From Argyresthia goedartella (taxonomy: Eukaryota; Arthropoda; Insecta; Lepidoptera; Argyresthiidae), in the NCBI GenBank assembly GCA_949825045.1, contig OX463829.1:26382715-26446714 (forward strand): a stretch of 64,000 nt of DNA. Direction: 5' to 3'. Shown piece by piece: positions 21,368 through 32,100 of the stretch (positions are counted from its first letter, which is position 1; each line of letters starts with the position of its first letter). The position numbers and the translations under genes are program-made. The notes under the pieces are model-generated. The model saw only the letters and a list, made by a program, of their open reading frames with translations. It was not told the origin of the DNA and did not search any database.

Positions 21368-23520
21368 CAGTCCGCGCCAAGTTTTTTTAGCTCTGAGTGA
21401 GCCGTGACCTCTCTTTCTCGTATAGGTTAAGGTGGGCTGAGAGAGAGGTTTTACCCCAGGGGCTTTTCAGAAGACGCCGCCCGGCCGCATCTTCTGAAAA
21501 GCCCCTGGGAGACAACGCTGGGCCGCGTTGTGCCCCGGATATCTTAGGGATTTGGACTGTCCCTGATGTTATCGTATCTGCAACATATATACTCTGTCCC
21601 TTATTTTCAGTGTCGTACTATTTTATCGTAGAAACTTTAAAATGGTTTGAATTTTTGGTAATTCCTGGTTCTCCCCGGGGCAATGGGCTATTATTTTTGC
21701 CCAAATTGCCCATCTGAGACTGTGATTTTGTTGATTATAATTATTCTTAAAATAACGTCTTACAATATTATCTAATATGTGCTATTACGTAAAGTGAAGT
21801 TATTCCTGTGTTTGTGGTTGTGTTCGTTATTTGTAAAAGTGCAACGATCTATACTGTAACCCTAGATATACAGCGGACGCGCGGGCGCAGGCGGGATCCT
21901 TTGAGAGAAAGATAGTGCAATCCTTAGCTTGAGATCGTTTCACTACCTAGACCTAACTCATCATTAAACCAAAACGAATAAACGTTCGATAAGATGGGTA
22001 GAATTACTTACATCAGCTCAGAATGGTCAAAAACTTACAATTCTTATCATATAATCGAAAAACTCCATAATCTACGCGATAAAGTGTTTATTGGCTTGTA
22101 AATCATACATAGTATGTTTGGAGAGTGTAGTTGATAAGAAAAGTGAACCCCTCAACGACCCATGGCTGCGATAGAGGTCAATTTTGTGTTGTAGGTTTTG
22201 AATTTTATTACCATAGCATGAGGATAAAAATCGCGATGCCTAAAAATGAGGTTGGGGTGGTAAGAAGGGATTCAAAGCAGTTTAGTATTATCGTAAAATA
22301 CCTACCGTGCCATGTCGTTATATTCTAGAAGAGTGATGAAGTGCGTTTTGGCTTTTGAATGACAAAATTATGTATGGTTTGACTAGTGTGCACAAGCAAT
22401 GAATAAGAAATGTTGACATCAAATTTTCGGCAGATACACTTTATAGTTTAGTGCCGGGTTATTTCATTTAAATCTCAAAGGTCCACAATAAATACAATTA
22501 AGCCATAACGACGCAACGCCACAATAGCCTAGCTAGTCCAACGGTAATTCCAGCTCAGTTCAAAACAAGGCAAGCAGATGGGTGCAAAAACACAATACAA
22601 ATGAGATTGGTCAAAAGTGGGCTGGTATAGCAGGTTGACAATAATATTGTGAAGACAAGAATACAAAGGAAAACTTTATTTAGACAAAAGAAAAGCGAAT
22701 ATTCAAAAAGCCAGTGTAAGAACTCAGCATGCTTCTTAGAGATAATGATAAATGCCTCAAGCCACGAAGAAAGATAATCTTGTTAAAAGACAGTGAAACT
22801 GACAGCTCTCAGGAAAACCAAGCAGAACATGAGTCAGCTTATGGATACCATGATTCTGGAAATCAGAAGGAAAGCAAGGACTTGATAAACCGCTGCTCTC
22901 CACATCCCAAATCCTCCCCACTCCATATATCCTATATTGGCTTTAGGCTGAAGAGTCGGTCGAGTGAAATCACCCTCCTTTTTTTTTTGTTGGAGGGGAA
23001 AAAATGGAGTTACCCATGCCCAGGCGTCAGGCCTCCCTGCTATGTCCGGATCCCCACATATTGAGCGGGAATCAGCTCGTGTGCTATACGGACTAAAAAC
23101 AACGCCTTTGTTGTATTGTGTGACAGTTATCGATTAAATCGATGTAACTGTGAGCCATGGGGAATCGCCCACATATCCTAAAAACTCGTGCCCTCTGGTA
23201 TGCCGGCCAAGAGACCGTAACAGGCTTAGAAACCTGGCTGGAGAAGTACCATTAATTCATTCAGAAACTTTAATATGGTTTGAATTTGTATTTACCCTGT
23301 TGGCGAACAGCTGGAAGGCAGCAGCGAAGCCTCACTATTTTATTATCATGGATAGACTGGCGAACCTTTCGAGATTATATGTAGTGTCCCGCCGGTTCAC
23401 AAAAGCTATCATAATTTGTCAGTTCTTTTGGATCTGAGCGAAATGTCATCACTTTCTCTCACTCTATCGAGAAAGAGAGGTCACATCTCTCTCAGAGCCA
23501 AAGAAACTTGGTGCGTCCTG
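21368..23520. mobile_element. TA-flanked inverted-repeat element, 2153 bp, no recognised transposase
   Basis: The first and last ~48 bp are inverted repeats (core GACCTCTCTTTCTCG; outer CCAAGTTTxTTTxGCTCTGAG). TA flanks both ends (21366-21367 and 23521-23522). Internal ORFs (21397-21717, 22729-23064) show no transposase motif. GAAACTTTAA.ATGGTTTGAA occurs twice (about 21629 and 23262). Likely a non-autonomous Tc1/mariner-type element, carrying a strong hairpin at 21455-21509. Confidence 0.6.
21455..21509. repeat. Perfect 20-bp hairpin with GC-rich 15-nt loop
   Basis: CCCAGGGGCTTTTCAGAAGA (21455-21474) and its exact complement (21490-21509) flank a 15-nt G/C loop. It lies just inside the left end of the TIR element. 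It has no known function. Confidence 0.7.
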
Positions 23521-23522
23521 TA

Positions 23523-24477
23523 CCCGTCTAGGTTTTAATACAGTAAACCTTTCCCGAGAATCAAAATAAACATATCTTTACGCCTTTTCCCTTAAGGGAG
23601 GGCAACGGCGCAAAATACTTCGTAGTTTTGTATGAAGCCTGAAATACGTAGCTAAGTTGCAAATACCTAAAATGTCATATTTTGGTGTACACCTTAGATA
23701 GGACAATTTTGGTATTTAAATATATTATTTTATTTTACATCTTTAACTGGAATATTTCAGAAAGTAAATTAGTCTGTTGTCAAAGTTGTTTGTTGGTTAT
23801 CTTTTCTGCCGATTGGCGCATGTTTCGTAGTGTCCATTACACCAAAATAGGTATCTATTACTATATAGGGATATTGGGGATATTCGATGCCTTTTAAGTA
23901 CCTAGGTAGTATTTATTTTACCTGTATCTATGTGCAATATTGTGGGATATGCAATACCTACTAACTCTGTGTTATTACAGATAATCTCTGTTAATGTTGA
24001 AATTATTTTATTGACGTTTATATTATGTAGATCACATTTATATTGGATAGTAGATAGGTTTAATTAACTACACCAACTACGAGCAATAGGTTAGTACATG
24101 ACTAATTTGTTCGTTTCGGGAGTGGGACAACTGTATACTCATTTGTCATGTAACTCAGGTTGTCTTGTGTATGTGGCCAAGGTATTACTTTTAAAAAGAG
24201 TTTTTTGAGTTGTATTGTAAGTAATTTGAAGTTACATCGTTTTTAAACAGTGTTTCTTACTTGTTATTATTTTATTTCTGCTACAGTGCGACAAATATTA
24301 AATACCTAAGTTTACAGATTAAAAGTTACGATGCGTATCGGATCTATTTTATACAATCGTTTTTTTTCTTTTTCACCTGTATAATAGCATTTGCCTACCC
24401 GCGGCTTCGCCATCTTCGATCGACCATCGAGGCTCGAGTCATCTTTGCCAATTTCTCGCCGCATCAATTGAAATAAA
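23523..24477. other. Intergenic, nothing recognised
   Basis: AT-rich sequence with no coding motif, RNA signal or repeat that I can match within the window. Confidence 0.4.
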
Positions 24478-24852
24478 ACCGGTCAAGTGCGAGTCTAAAT
24501 CGCGCACGAAGGGTTCCGTACCACCGTTCAATGGAAGCGATGGTGTGGAGTGAATAGTTTGGATTTTACAAAGCAAAATATTGTTTACAAAGTTATTGGT
24601 GCGGTTACATTCACACTCCATGTACGTAACCAGGTGCATCCATAAGTTTGTATGTGGTATTGTTGTATGGGAGCCCCCTTAAATATTTATTTTATCCTGT
24701 TTTTTAGTATTTGTTGTTATAGCGGCAACAGAAATACATAATCTGTGAAAATTGCAACTCTCTAGCTAGCTAGCTCTTGAGATACAGCCTGGTGACAGAC
24801 GGACGGACGGACGGACAGCGAAGTCTTAGTAATAGGGTCCCGTTTGGAACCC
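24478..24852 (+). repeat. SINE-like interspersed repeat, uninterrupted copy
   Basis: It begins ACCGGTCAAGTGCGAGTC..CGCACGAAGGGTTCCGTACC and ends near TAGGGTCCCGTTTGGAACCC, with a (GGAC)n run at about 24800. A second copy (57084-59835) is split at the internal TTAA by a piggyBac. This repeat type is widespread in moth genomes, from general knowledge. Confidence 0.7.
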
Positions 24853-24856
24853 TTCC

Positions 24857-24891
24857 AGTAAGATAAACGATTCTCAATCGTTTATCTTACT
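24857..24891. repeat. Perfect 16-bp hairpin, 3-nt loop
   Basis: AGTAAGATAAACGATT, CTC, then the exact complement. It lies immediately after the SINE-like repeat and before a mariner fragment, so it may mark a mobile-element junction. Confidence 0.6.
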
Positions 24892-25074
24892 ATCAATCGA
24901 TTCAAGGAAGTTTCGAAAGATAAGCAGAGGAACGGTCGTCCTCGTACTGTTCGGACTCCAGCAGTGATCAAAGCAGTGAAGGCGCGTACAAAGAATTCTC
25001 GTTCGGGAGCAAAAACTGTTGGCTCTCTAGATGAGGTTAAAAGTAGAACTAAAGTTAAAAGGTTAAGAGAATGA
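24892..25074 (+). pseudogene. mariner (maT-like) transposase N-terminal fragment
   Basis: An open frame reads RFKEVSKDKQRNGRPRTVRT then PAVIKAVKARTKNSRSGAKT, the linker typical of maT/mariner transposases (GRPRTVRT). Frame and similarity are lost afterwards. Confidence 0.55.
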
Positions 25075-26580
25075 AGACCTACCTGAACTGAAGAAAATCA
25101 GGCTCGATAGACCCCGAGTCTTGCTAAAGCGGGACGCGGGAAAAAAATACTGAGAAATCCTTTTTAGGACGAAAACATTTTTGATGGCCGCGTTAATTAC
25201 TTTCACATAAGAAAGAAAGGGAGCGCAAACATGCGCTCGACTCAAACTAAAATAATGTAGCGTCAAACACCACTAAAAATTATTTAAAATAAACTACGCT
25301 ATTTTGTCAAAAATATTTTCAAGGAGTTTACGAATACTTATATAATTTATCATGTAAGTTTTCGGAATGAGCTACGGTTTCAGATTTACTGGAAAAAATT
25401 AAACAATTTAGAGGTATTTTCGTAATTAAATTCTATCGAGAAAATTTCATCCAAATCGCGTTTTACTTCAGTGATACTCTTTATTATTCTGTGTCTTAAC
25501 TCAATAAACGTTAACCTTTGAGTAATTAAACACGAGAAGACGCCTTAAGCTAATAATCCGCGGTCAGTTTGATCGACGATAGAAAAATATTCGATCTATC
25601 AACGATAAGACCATTAATTAAACCGTGAGTGTGAAATTTTGAACGGACGCCAACCACGGATTTCCGTCGCATCGTTCGATGAAACCGACCGTGAGTGCGT
25701 TCCGTCGTTTTTTCCATCAGTCGGAGCCAGTGCTGCTATTATAGCGCTTTTGGCGCTAGATCTAGCGGATTTTTGGTAAGTTTTTTAGAGAGCGCTTTTT
25801 TAATTTTGCATTTCGCAATACAAGAAAATCGGTTGTATAAAATTAAGCATAGACAAGAGAAGTTCTATTGAAATAAGAGGCCGGTTATCTCTAGGAGGGG
25901 ATTTTTTAAAGAATGCTTTTTTATGTTTTATTTTTATTTTAATTATTTAGTTACAATGAGTGATACTTTGAAATAAAATAAATTAGAGGTATTATATAAT
26001 GTCTTACTGTTGAAAATTGGAGCAAAATCTAAGTAGCCCTTTTTTATCCCTGTATTTTATAGAATCTAGTGCTTTTTTGAGCATTGTAAGCGCTGGATAA
26101 GAAAGAAAGAAAGACTTATTGCACGCAAACAAACACATCTTACAGAAATAAAAAATACAAAAATAAAACACAATACGTTATTTGACCGCTAGTCAAAATA
26201 GATACTTTTAGGAACTGCCAAAACCGTAATTTGTTAATGAGTTCTATGAAATACTAGCATGTGACGTCATAGTCAAATGCTGTCTTTTTAACAAAAAAAA
26301 TGAACTTATAAAAATACAACAGATGGAAAGAAAATTGGCGGGGCCTGCAAAGTGCAGGCTTCACCTGCCTATCTAATAGGTTACCAATCTTAAAATTACT
26401 AGTACTATTCAATCCAACGAAAACGGCAGTATGATATTTGAGCGGCACTTCATTTGAGCAGCAGTACCTGCATTCGGCCATACCTACCTCGTAAAAGATA
26501 CCTACCGACAACTAAAACAAAGCGCCATTTCCCGTACGGGTTGGCAGAGGCACAATCGCGCCCACGTTTAGCCATTACCT
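25075..26580. other. Intergenic, mostly unclassified
   Basis: No gene seen. A phrase at 26427-26466 (CAGTATGATATTT.AGCGGCACTT..TTTGAGCAG) recurs at 27169-27208 in the same orientation, so at least one short interspersed repeat is present. Confidence 0.4.
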
Positions 26581-26597
26581 ACCTACTTACCAAATCT

Positions 26598-26742
26598 TTT
26601 TTTTTTTTTTTAAGGTCCTGATAAGAAATTTATTAAGCAAAAGATTCATGAAAATAAGTACAGAGAATATAAATAAGATATTCATTCTAGTTCAAGACGT
26701 GTGGGACTGCCGCTCCATCCTCATATAGGCCTGTGCGATTCC
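26598..26742 (-). mobile_element. 5'-truncated poly(A) retroelement fragment with 17-bp target duplication
   Basis: ACCTACTTACCAAATCT is present exactly at 26581-26597 and 26743-26759. Between them, on the minus strand, is the last 145 bp of the element also found at 15706-15956, ending in a poly(A) run. This is a textbook target-primed insertion. Confidence 0.85.
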
Positions 26743-26759
26743 ACCTACTTACCAAATCT

Positions 26760-27740
26760 ATTGAAAATTTTAGAAGTTTAGGCATTTTAATTTTACACCT
26801 ACCGACCTACCTAATTTCAGACCTATTAGAGTAGGTAATACAAAACACTATCTAAACCAATTATTTAAAATTTACATGAAAGACGGATTGATTCATGCCT
26901 GGGAGTCTGAGATAGCTACATATAATAATTTATAGGTAGGTTCTTGCGTCACCTGTAGAGGAGAACAACCGGACAGACAGACATATGATTGCATTTTTGC
27001 CTAATCCTGAACGGAGACGCTTCGTTCGCTTGGTCAATTAAAATTAAAACATTTAGTATGATAATGATAATAAGAGCTTGGATGCACAACGGACAACCCA
27101 AAGTTTGTTGGATAATCAAATCATGCCGTCTCTTTATCTTTCACTTTCTCGGGGAATGACAGCGCCGCAGTATGATATTTAAGCGGCACTTATTTTGAGC
27201 AGTAGTCTAAGGTTTCCAGGGCTTAGTGAGATTACACATTCACATGACATGCACTGGATTGAACTTATCGTTTTCAATACTTTTGTTTCATGTAGTTCCG
27301 TCGTCCCCCTTGCCTCTGTTCCCATGATGGGGGCAACGGAACGTCATATTGTTCAGTGCCTTTGTCCTCATTACAGTGATACAGACAATAGGCAGGGGGG
27401 TCTCACTCAAGACCATAGATATCGAGAGATAGGCCCTTGGCGCTAAGCTTGTATCGGAACCAGTGTCGCCGAAAACGAAGAACACGCACACATGTACACA
27501 ACTCATGCGTCAATCCTTCCGCTTTTATTGGTCAGTGCAATGTCGTGCACCTATCGTCCGAACACACCCACACTACCGCAGGTACACTAGATAGCCGAGC
27601 TAGTGTTGGGACATTGCAAGGACAGCATGTTTCATCGATCGATTATAATTTATAGACAGTGGTATCTATGCTGGGTTATATAAATAAAATAATATATTTT
27701 TTGCTAATATGACGTATTTATTTCACAAGAAATACTCATT
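26760..27740. other. Intergenic, nothing assigned
   Basis: No coding motif recognised. An ORF at 27195-27446 overlaps another on the opposite strand and is not supported. Confidence 0.4.
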
Positions 27741-27745
27741 ACAAT

Positions 27746-28163
27746 TGTAAGGTTTGCTTACGTTTACACAAAAATGTTGGTGGACTTTTGGTTTTTGTGC
27801 TGGCAACATTATAGTCTGTCATACAATTGGTACGCGCGTAGGGCTTGACCAATCAGAGGCTTTGACCAATCGTAAGCTTGTGTTATGTAGGCGGAGTTTT
27901 GTGAAACAACTTGGCGGGAGAAGTTGCCGGGCGTTTTCGCAAGGGACCGCGCGAGGGCATTGGGGCGGAACGAGTAACGCTGAGCGGTTGTGATAGCTGA
28001 CTGGCGATAAGTTTAGTTACGAGTTACGAACAAAGTTAGTTAATAAATAATAAGTTCTGTAAATAAGTTTGGCTAATAAATAATAAGTTCTGTAAATAAG
28101 TTTGGCGCTGATTAAAGTGTTGCTGAAGTGACATCGTGTTGATTATTTCTGAGAGACCTTAAA
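27746..28163 (+). repeat. 5' LTR
   Basis: It begins TGTAAGGTTTGC and ends GAGACCTTAA(A). It contains a perfect 33-bp tandem duplication (28041-28073 and 28074-28106, unit starting TAATAAATAATAAGTTCTGT). A 79-codon ORF in it is not considered real. Confidence 0.9.
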
Positions 28164-29119
28164 TCTCAGAAGTGGGATCGCAACGCACTTCGCGTAAGTA
28201 CACGCCTGCATTATAATTTTAAATCGAGGGGTATTTTTTTTTATTGAAAATATTTCTTTTTGTGTGTTCATTTAAAATACACACTAAAAAGGGCACATTT
28301 CAAGTACATTTAGAGGCACCACGTGGTTACCAAGCCCAATTTATTCGTTGTTAATGCTTTGCTACCACGTAAAGGGTGGGGTCCATAACCACGCACGTGG
28401 TCTTCTCAAACTAACTTTAACAGAACACGTGGTTGTAAACGAAAGTTGACGTAGATAATGGGTTCATTGTGTTCAATTGCTTTCTCTAGTCCAGATTATG
28501 TTTAATTTTATGGAGCTGTAAAACCTACAGACCAACAAGCATAGATTATTGCATAAACTTAATAATATTTCAACATTAATCACTTCTGGTAGTAAAAGTT
28601 TCAAACCCCATTGATTTTCTATGGATTTAAATACGCCATAAAAGCATTTAGGGTTAAAAAGAATCACTGCTTTGTTACAAATAAAATTTTAGATCTCGAC
28701 ATAGTCCGAATACGGGTGAGAGTTCGAAACCCATGGATTTCCCCATGGACATGAATTGATTCGAAAGACAAAAATAACGTGAGGGGTATCCTAAAGGGGC
28801 CAAAATTTCGTTATTTTTGCCGTACGAGCACCCGTTTCCAAGATATTTAATATTTAACTTTTAGAACAAAAATTTCAACTTTTCTACAATTATTATAGAT
28901 TAACTGTATAGCCCATGCGCCGTACGTTTTAGTACAAGATATTCAATATTATTGCAGCTAATTAAATCAAGCTTACCGACGATGACCTAACTTTTTGTGG
29001 CCTATGAATACTCTTGTTTGGAATTGAGTTCTAAAAGTTCTAGCATAGTCAGCCGCAAGAACAATAAATCGAATAATACCGAAAGGTAATGCATACAATT
29101 TTGCGGCGAGTTTCAGGGA
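28164..29119 (+). promoter_or_regulatory. 5' leader of the gypsy element with E-box cluster
   Basis: This ~955-bp untranslated leader contains three CACGTG motifs (28320-28325, 28394-28399, 28426-28431) and one CACGTA (28366-28371) within about 110 bp; the three are followed by GT. The primer-binding-like site is at its start. A regulatory role is inferred. Confidence 0.5.
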
Positions 29120-32100
29120 ATGGAGGATGATGAAAACACTCGACGGCGGCGGGGCCTCGAAACCCCTCGTCAGCGAGGAGACTCGCAAGCGAGACGTAGT
29201 CGCAGCCCAAGCCGGGTGACGCGTCGTAGTCGAAGCCGCAGCCGTGGAAGTGCTCGCAAGCGCAGCCGCAGCTCCAGCCGGAGCCACAGCCGCCGTCTGC
29301 TGGAGCGAGAGCAGGCGCTGAAGCGCGAGCAAGAGCGACTTCGGCAGCTAGAACTGGAACTTCGGCTTCAGCGAGAGCGCGACGATGAACAGCGCAGGCG
29401 CCGCAGCGAGCAGCGCGAGCGGCGTGAGTCGGGGAGCAGCGCCCGCCGCATTCGCCGCAGCGAGCAGCGTGAGCGGCGTGAGTCGAGGAGCAGCGCCCGC
29501 CGCAGTCGCAGCCGCAGCAAGCCAGCCGTCGCGGGTGACGGACACCGAGGGAAAAGGTCATGTAGTCCTTCCTTTACCTCTAAAGATGTTATGGAGATTA
29601 TTAAGTCTATAAAAGACATCCTCCCATCACAGCCGGCAAACCTGGGCACACAGTCAATTGTCAAAGGATTAGACTATAAAAATATTATTCCTGAATTTAA
29701 TCCTTCGGAGAAGAACCAACGTATGGACATGTGGATAAAAAAAGTAAATGAATCTGCCAAGGTTTACGGCTGGGATGAGAGGACGACGGTTCATTTCTCA
29801 ATGCAAAAACTTACCGGATTAGCAAAGACTTGGTACAGTAGTCTTAATTCTATTATGTTCACATGGGAAGAGTGGCAGCATAAACTAATGAACGCATTTC
29901 CCTGTGAGCAGAATTATGGACAATCGTTAGAAGATATGTTGAGGCGTAGAAGTAGACCAAACGAACTCATAGAAAACTATTATTATGAGAAATTGGCCCT
30001 CTTAAATCAGTGCGAAATCTCGGGTAGGCGAGCCGTGGACTGCATCATACATGGCATCAATGACAGGACCACTAGGTCAAGTGCTTTAGCATTGCGCTGC
30101 CAAGAGCCCGACCAATTGTTAAAATTCCTCCTTAGCGGCAATAAAGAATTTCCGTCACAGCAGCCGCAACAAGTTAGGGACCGCGGTATCAGCACACCGG
30201 ATGAAAAACAGTCTAGTAGAATTAACTCGAAAAACAATACGATTTTGTATTGTTTTAACTGTAAGGAAAAGGGACATCCATTTACGAGATGTCCCAAACC
30301 TCTAATGAAATGCATACACTGTAACAAAGTGGGTCATAAATCCGAGGCGTGCCGATCAAAACAGGATAGCGCAGGGTCAATGAAGGCTGACACGGTAACA
30401 AGGACGATGAAAATTTCAGATTCAAGTCCTTCTGGCAAGTTCGTTAAAGAAGTGGTTGTCGAAAGCTTACCTATGGAAGCATTCATTGACTTGGGCAGTG
30501 AGGCGACTCTTATCAAGCGATCTTATTTTGTCAAACTCGGCATTGACCACAACAATACTCCGTCTGTGCTAAGAGGTTTTGGGAACAGCTTAGTTAAGTC
30601 TGAAGGCGCGGTAAAACTGAACCTGTCCATTGACGGAGTTAGCGCTATTGTTATGTGTAAAATAGTAGATGATGCCTTACTTGAAAAGCCAATGCTCATT
30701 GGGCAGAGCTTTTCGGAACAGCCACATGTTGTAGTCTACAAAGACTCTCAGAAGCTACAATTTCTACACATTGGCGCTGAAGTCCCCAATCCCGATTTAG
30801 ATGAAAATTCTGAACGCCTACAGAGGATTAGAGTCACTGCTCATTGTAACCTTTATGGTGCCGCAAGTGTGAGAGCCGATGCCGAGTCGCTTTTCTCTGG
30901 TAGTGTTGCCATAGGTACTAGAATCGTAGGAAGGCCGAACAATCAGTACGTGGTCTGTGGAGGCATTTATGAGGACAAAAATGGTTCTCTCCATGTTGTT
31001 CTGACCCCGTGTTCGATACCATGTTGGATTCAAGAGAACTTTGTGTTCTCGCGAGCTGAAAGGGTAGATGTTGTTTACAGGTTTATGAACGAAACAGAAC
31101 CCCTAGTTTCAAGTTCATCGTCTGGGACCTCCATTACGGCCAATAAACTAGACGCGAACCAAGTCAACGTAGGTGATTCAGTATCTGACAGTGATAGGGC
31201 AAGGCTTATGGACATACTCCGCCGTCATGAAGGCTGTTTTGCGCAGAACTTAGCGGAGTTGGGCTGTACGAGCGTAACGAAAATGAACATTGAACTACAC
31301 AGTTCACGTTCGGTAGTCTATAGACCCTATCGACTCTCGCACCAGGAACGTGAAAAAGTCCGCACGATGGTGAATGACATGTTACAAGCGGGGATTATTA
31401 GGGAGTCCGTGTCAAACTACGCGAGTCCTATTATCCTGGTTCGTAAAAAGGATGGTAACATCCGTTTGTGCGTGGACTACAGGCTTCTTAATTCTGTGAC
31501 AGTCAAGGAAAGATATCCCATCCCCATTATAGAAGATGAGGTAGCAAGACTGTCCGGGCAGGCATGGTTTATAACCCTAGATCTTATGTCTGGTTATTAC
31601 CAGGTACCTATAGCGGAAGGTAGCAAACATCTGACGGCATTTGTCACTCCAGACGGACAATACGAGTACAATCGTATGCCGTTTGGTTTGGCAAATGCCC
31701 CCGCAATCTTCCAGCGGATGATGAACCATGTCCTCGGACCAGCACGGTTCGATAAGGCTACGGTCTATATTGATGACGTATTAATCTTTGGCAAAACACC
31801 TGAGGAATGCATGGACCGGTTAGAAGCAATTCTTGGTTTGCTGAAGGAGGCCAATCTCAAGCTCAACCTTGCAAAGTGTAGTTTTCTGCAAAATAAGATT
31901 GATTTCCTGGGTTATGAGATTGGCTCGATGGGTGTTCAACCTGGAGAGGCAAAAACTCGGAGCGTTGCAGAGTTTCCTCGCCCCGTTAACGTTCACAACG
32001 TTCAGCAATACCTCGGATTGGTGAATTACTTCAGAAAGTTCGTCCAAGGTTTCGCGCAAATAGCCCATCCTCTTACAAAACTACTTAAGAAGGATGCCCC

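Noticed and set aside
22729..23064. 111-codon ORF as a host gene
   Set aside because: No motif, no splice context, and it lies within an inverted-repeat transposable element.
27754..27993. 79-codon ORF, repeated exactly at 34451-34690
   Set aside because: Both copies lie inside the LTRs; their identity reflects LTR identity, and no protein motif is seen.
29049..29664. Overlapping Ala/Arg/Ser-rich ORFs antisense to Gag
   Set aside because: They are shadows of the repetitive SR-rich coding sequence on the plus strand.
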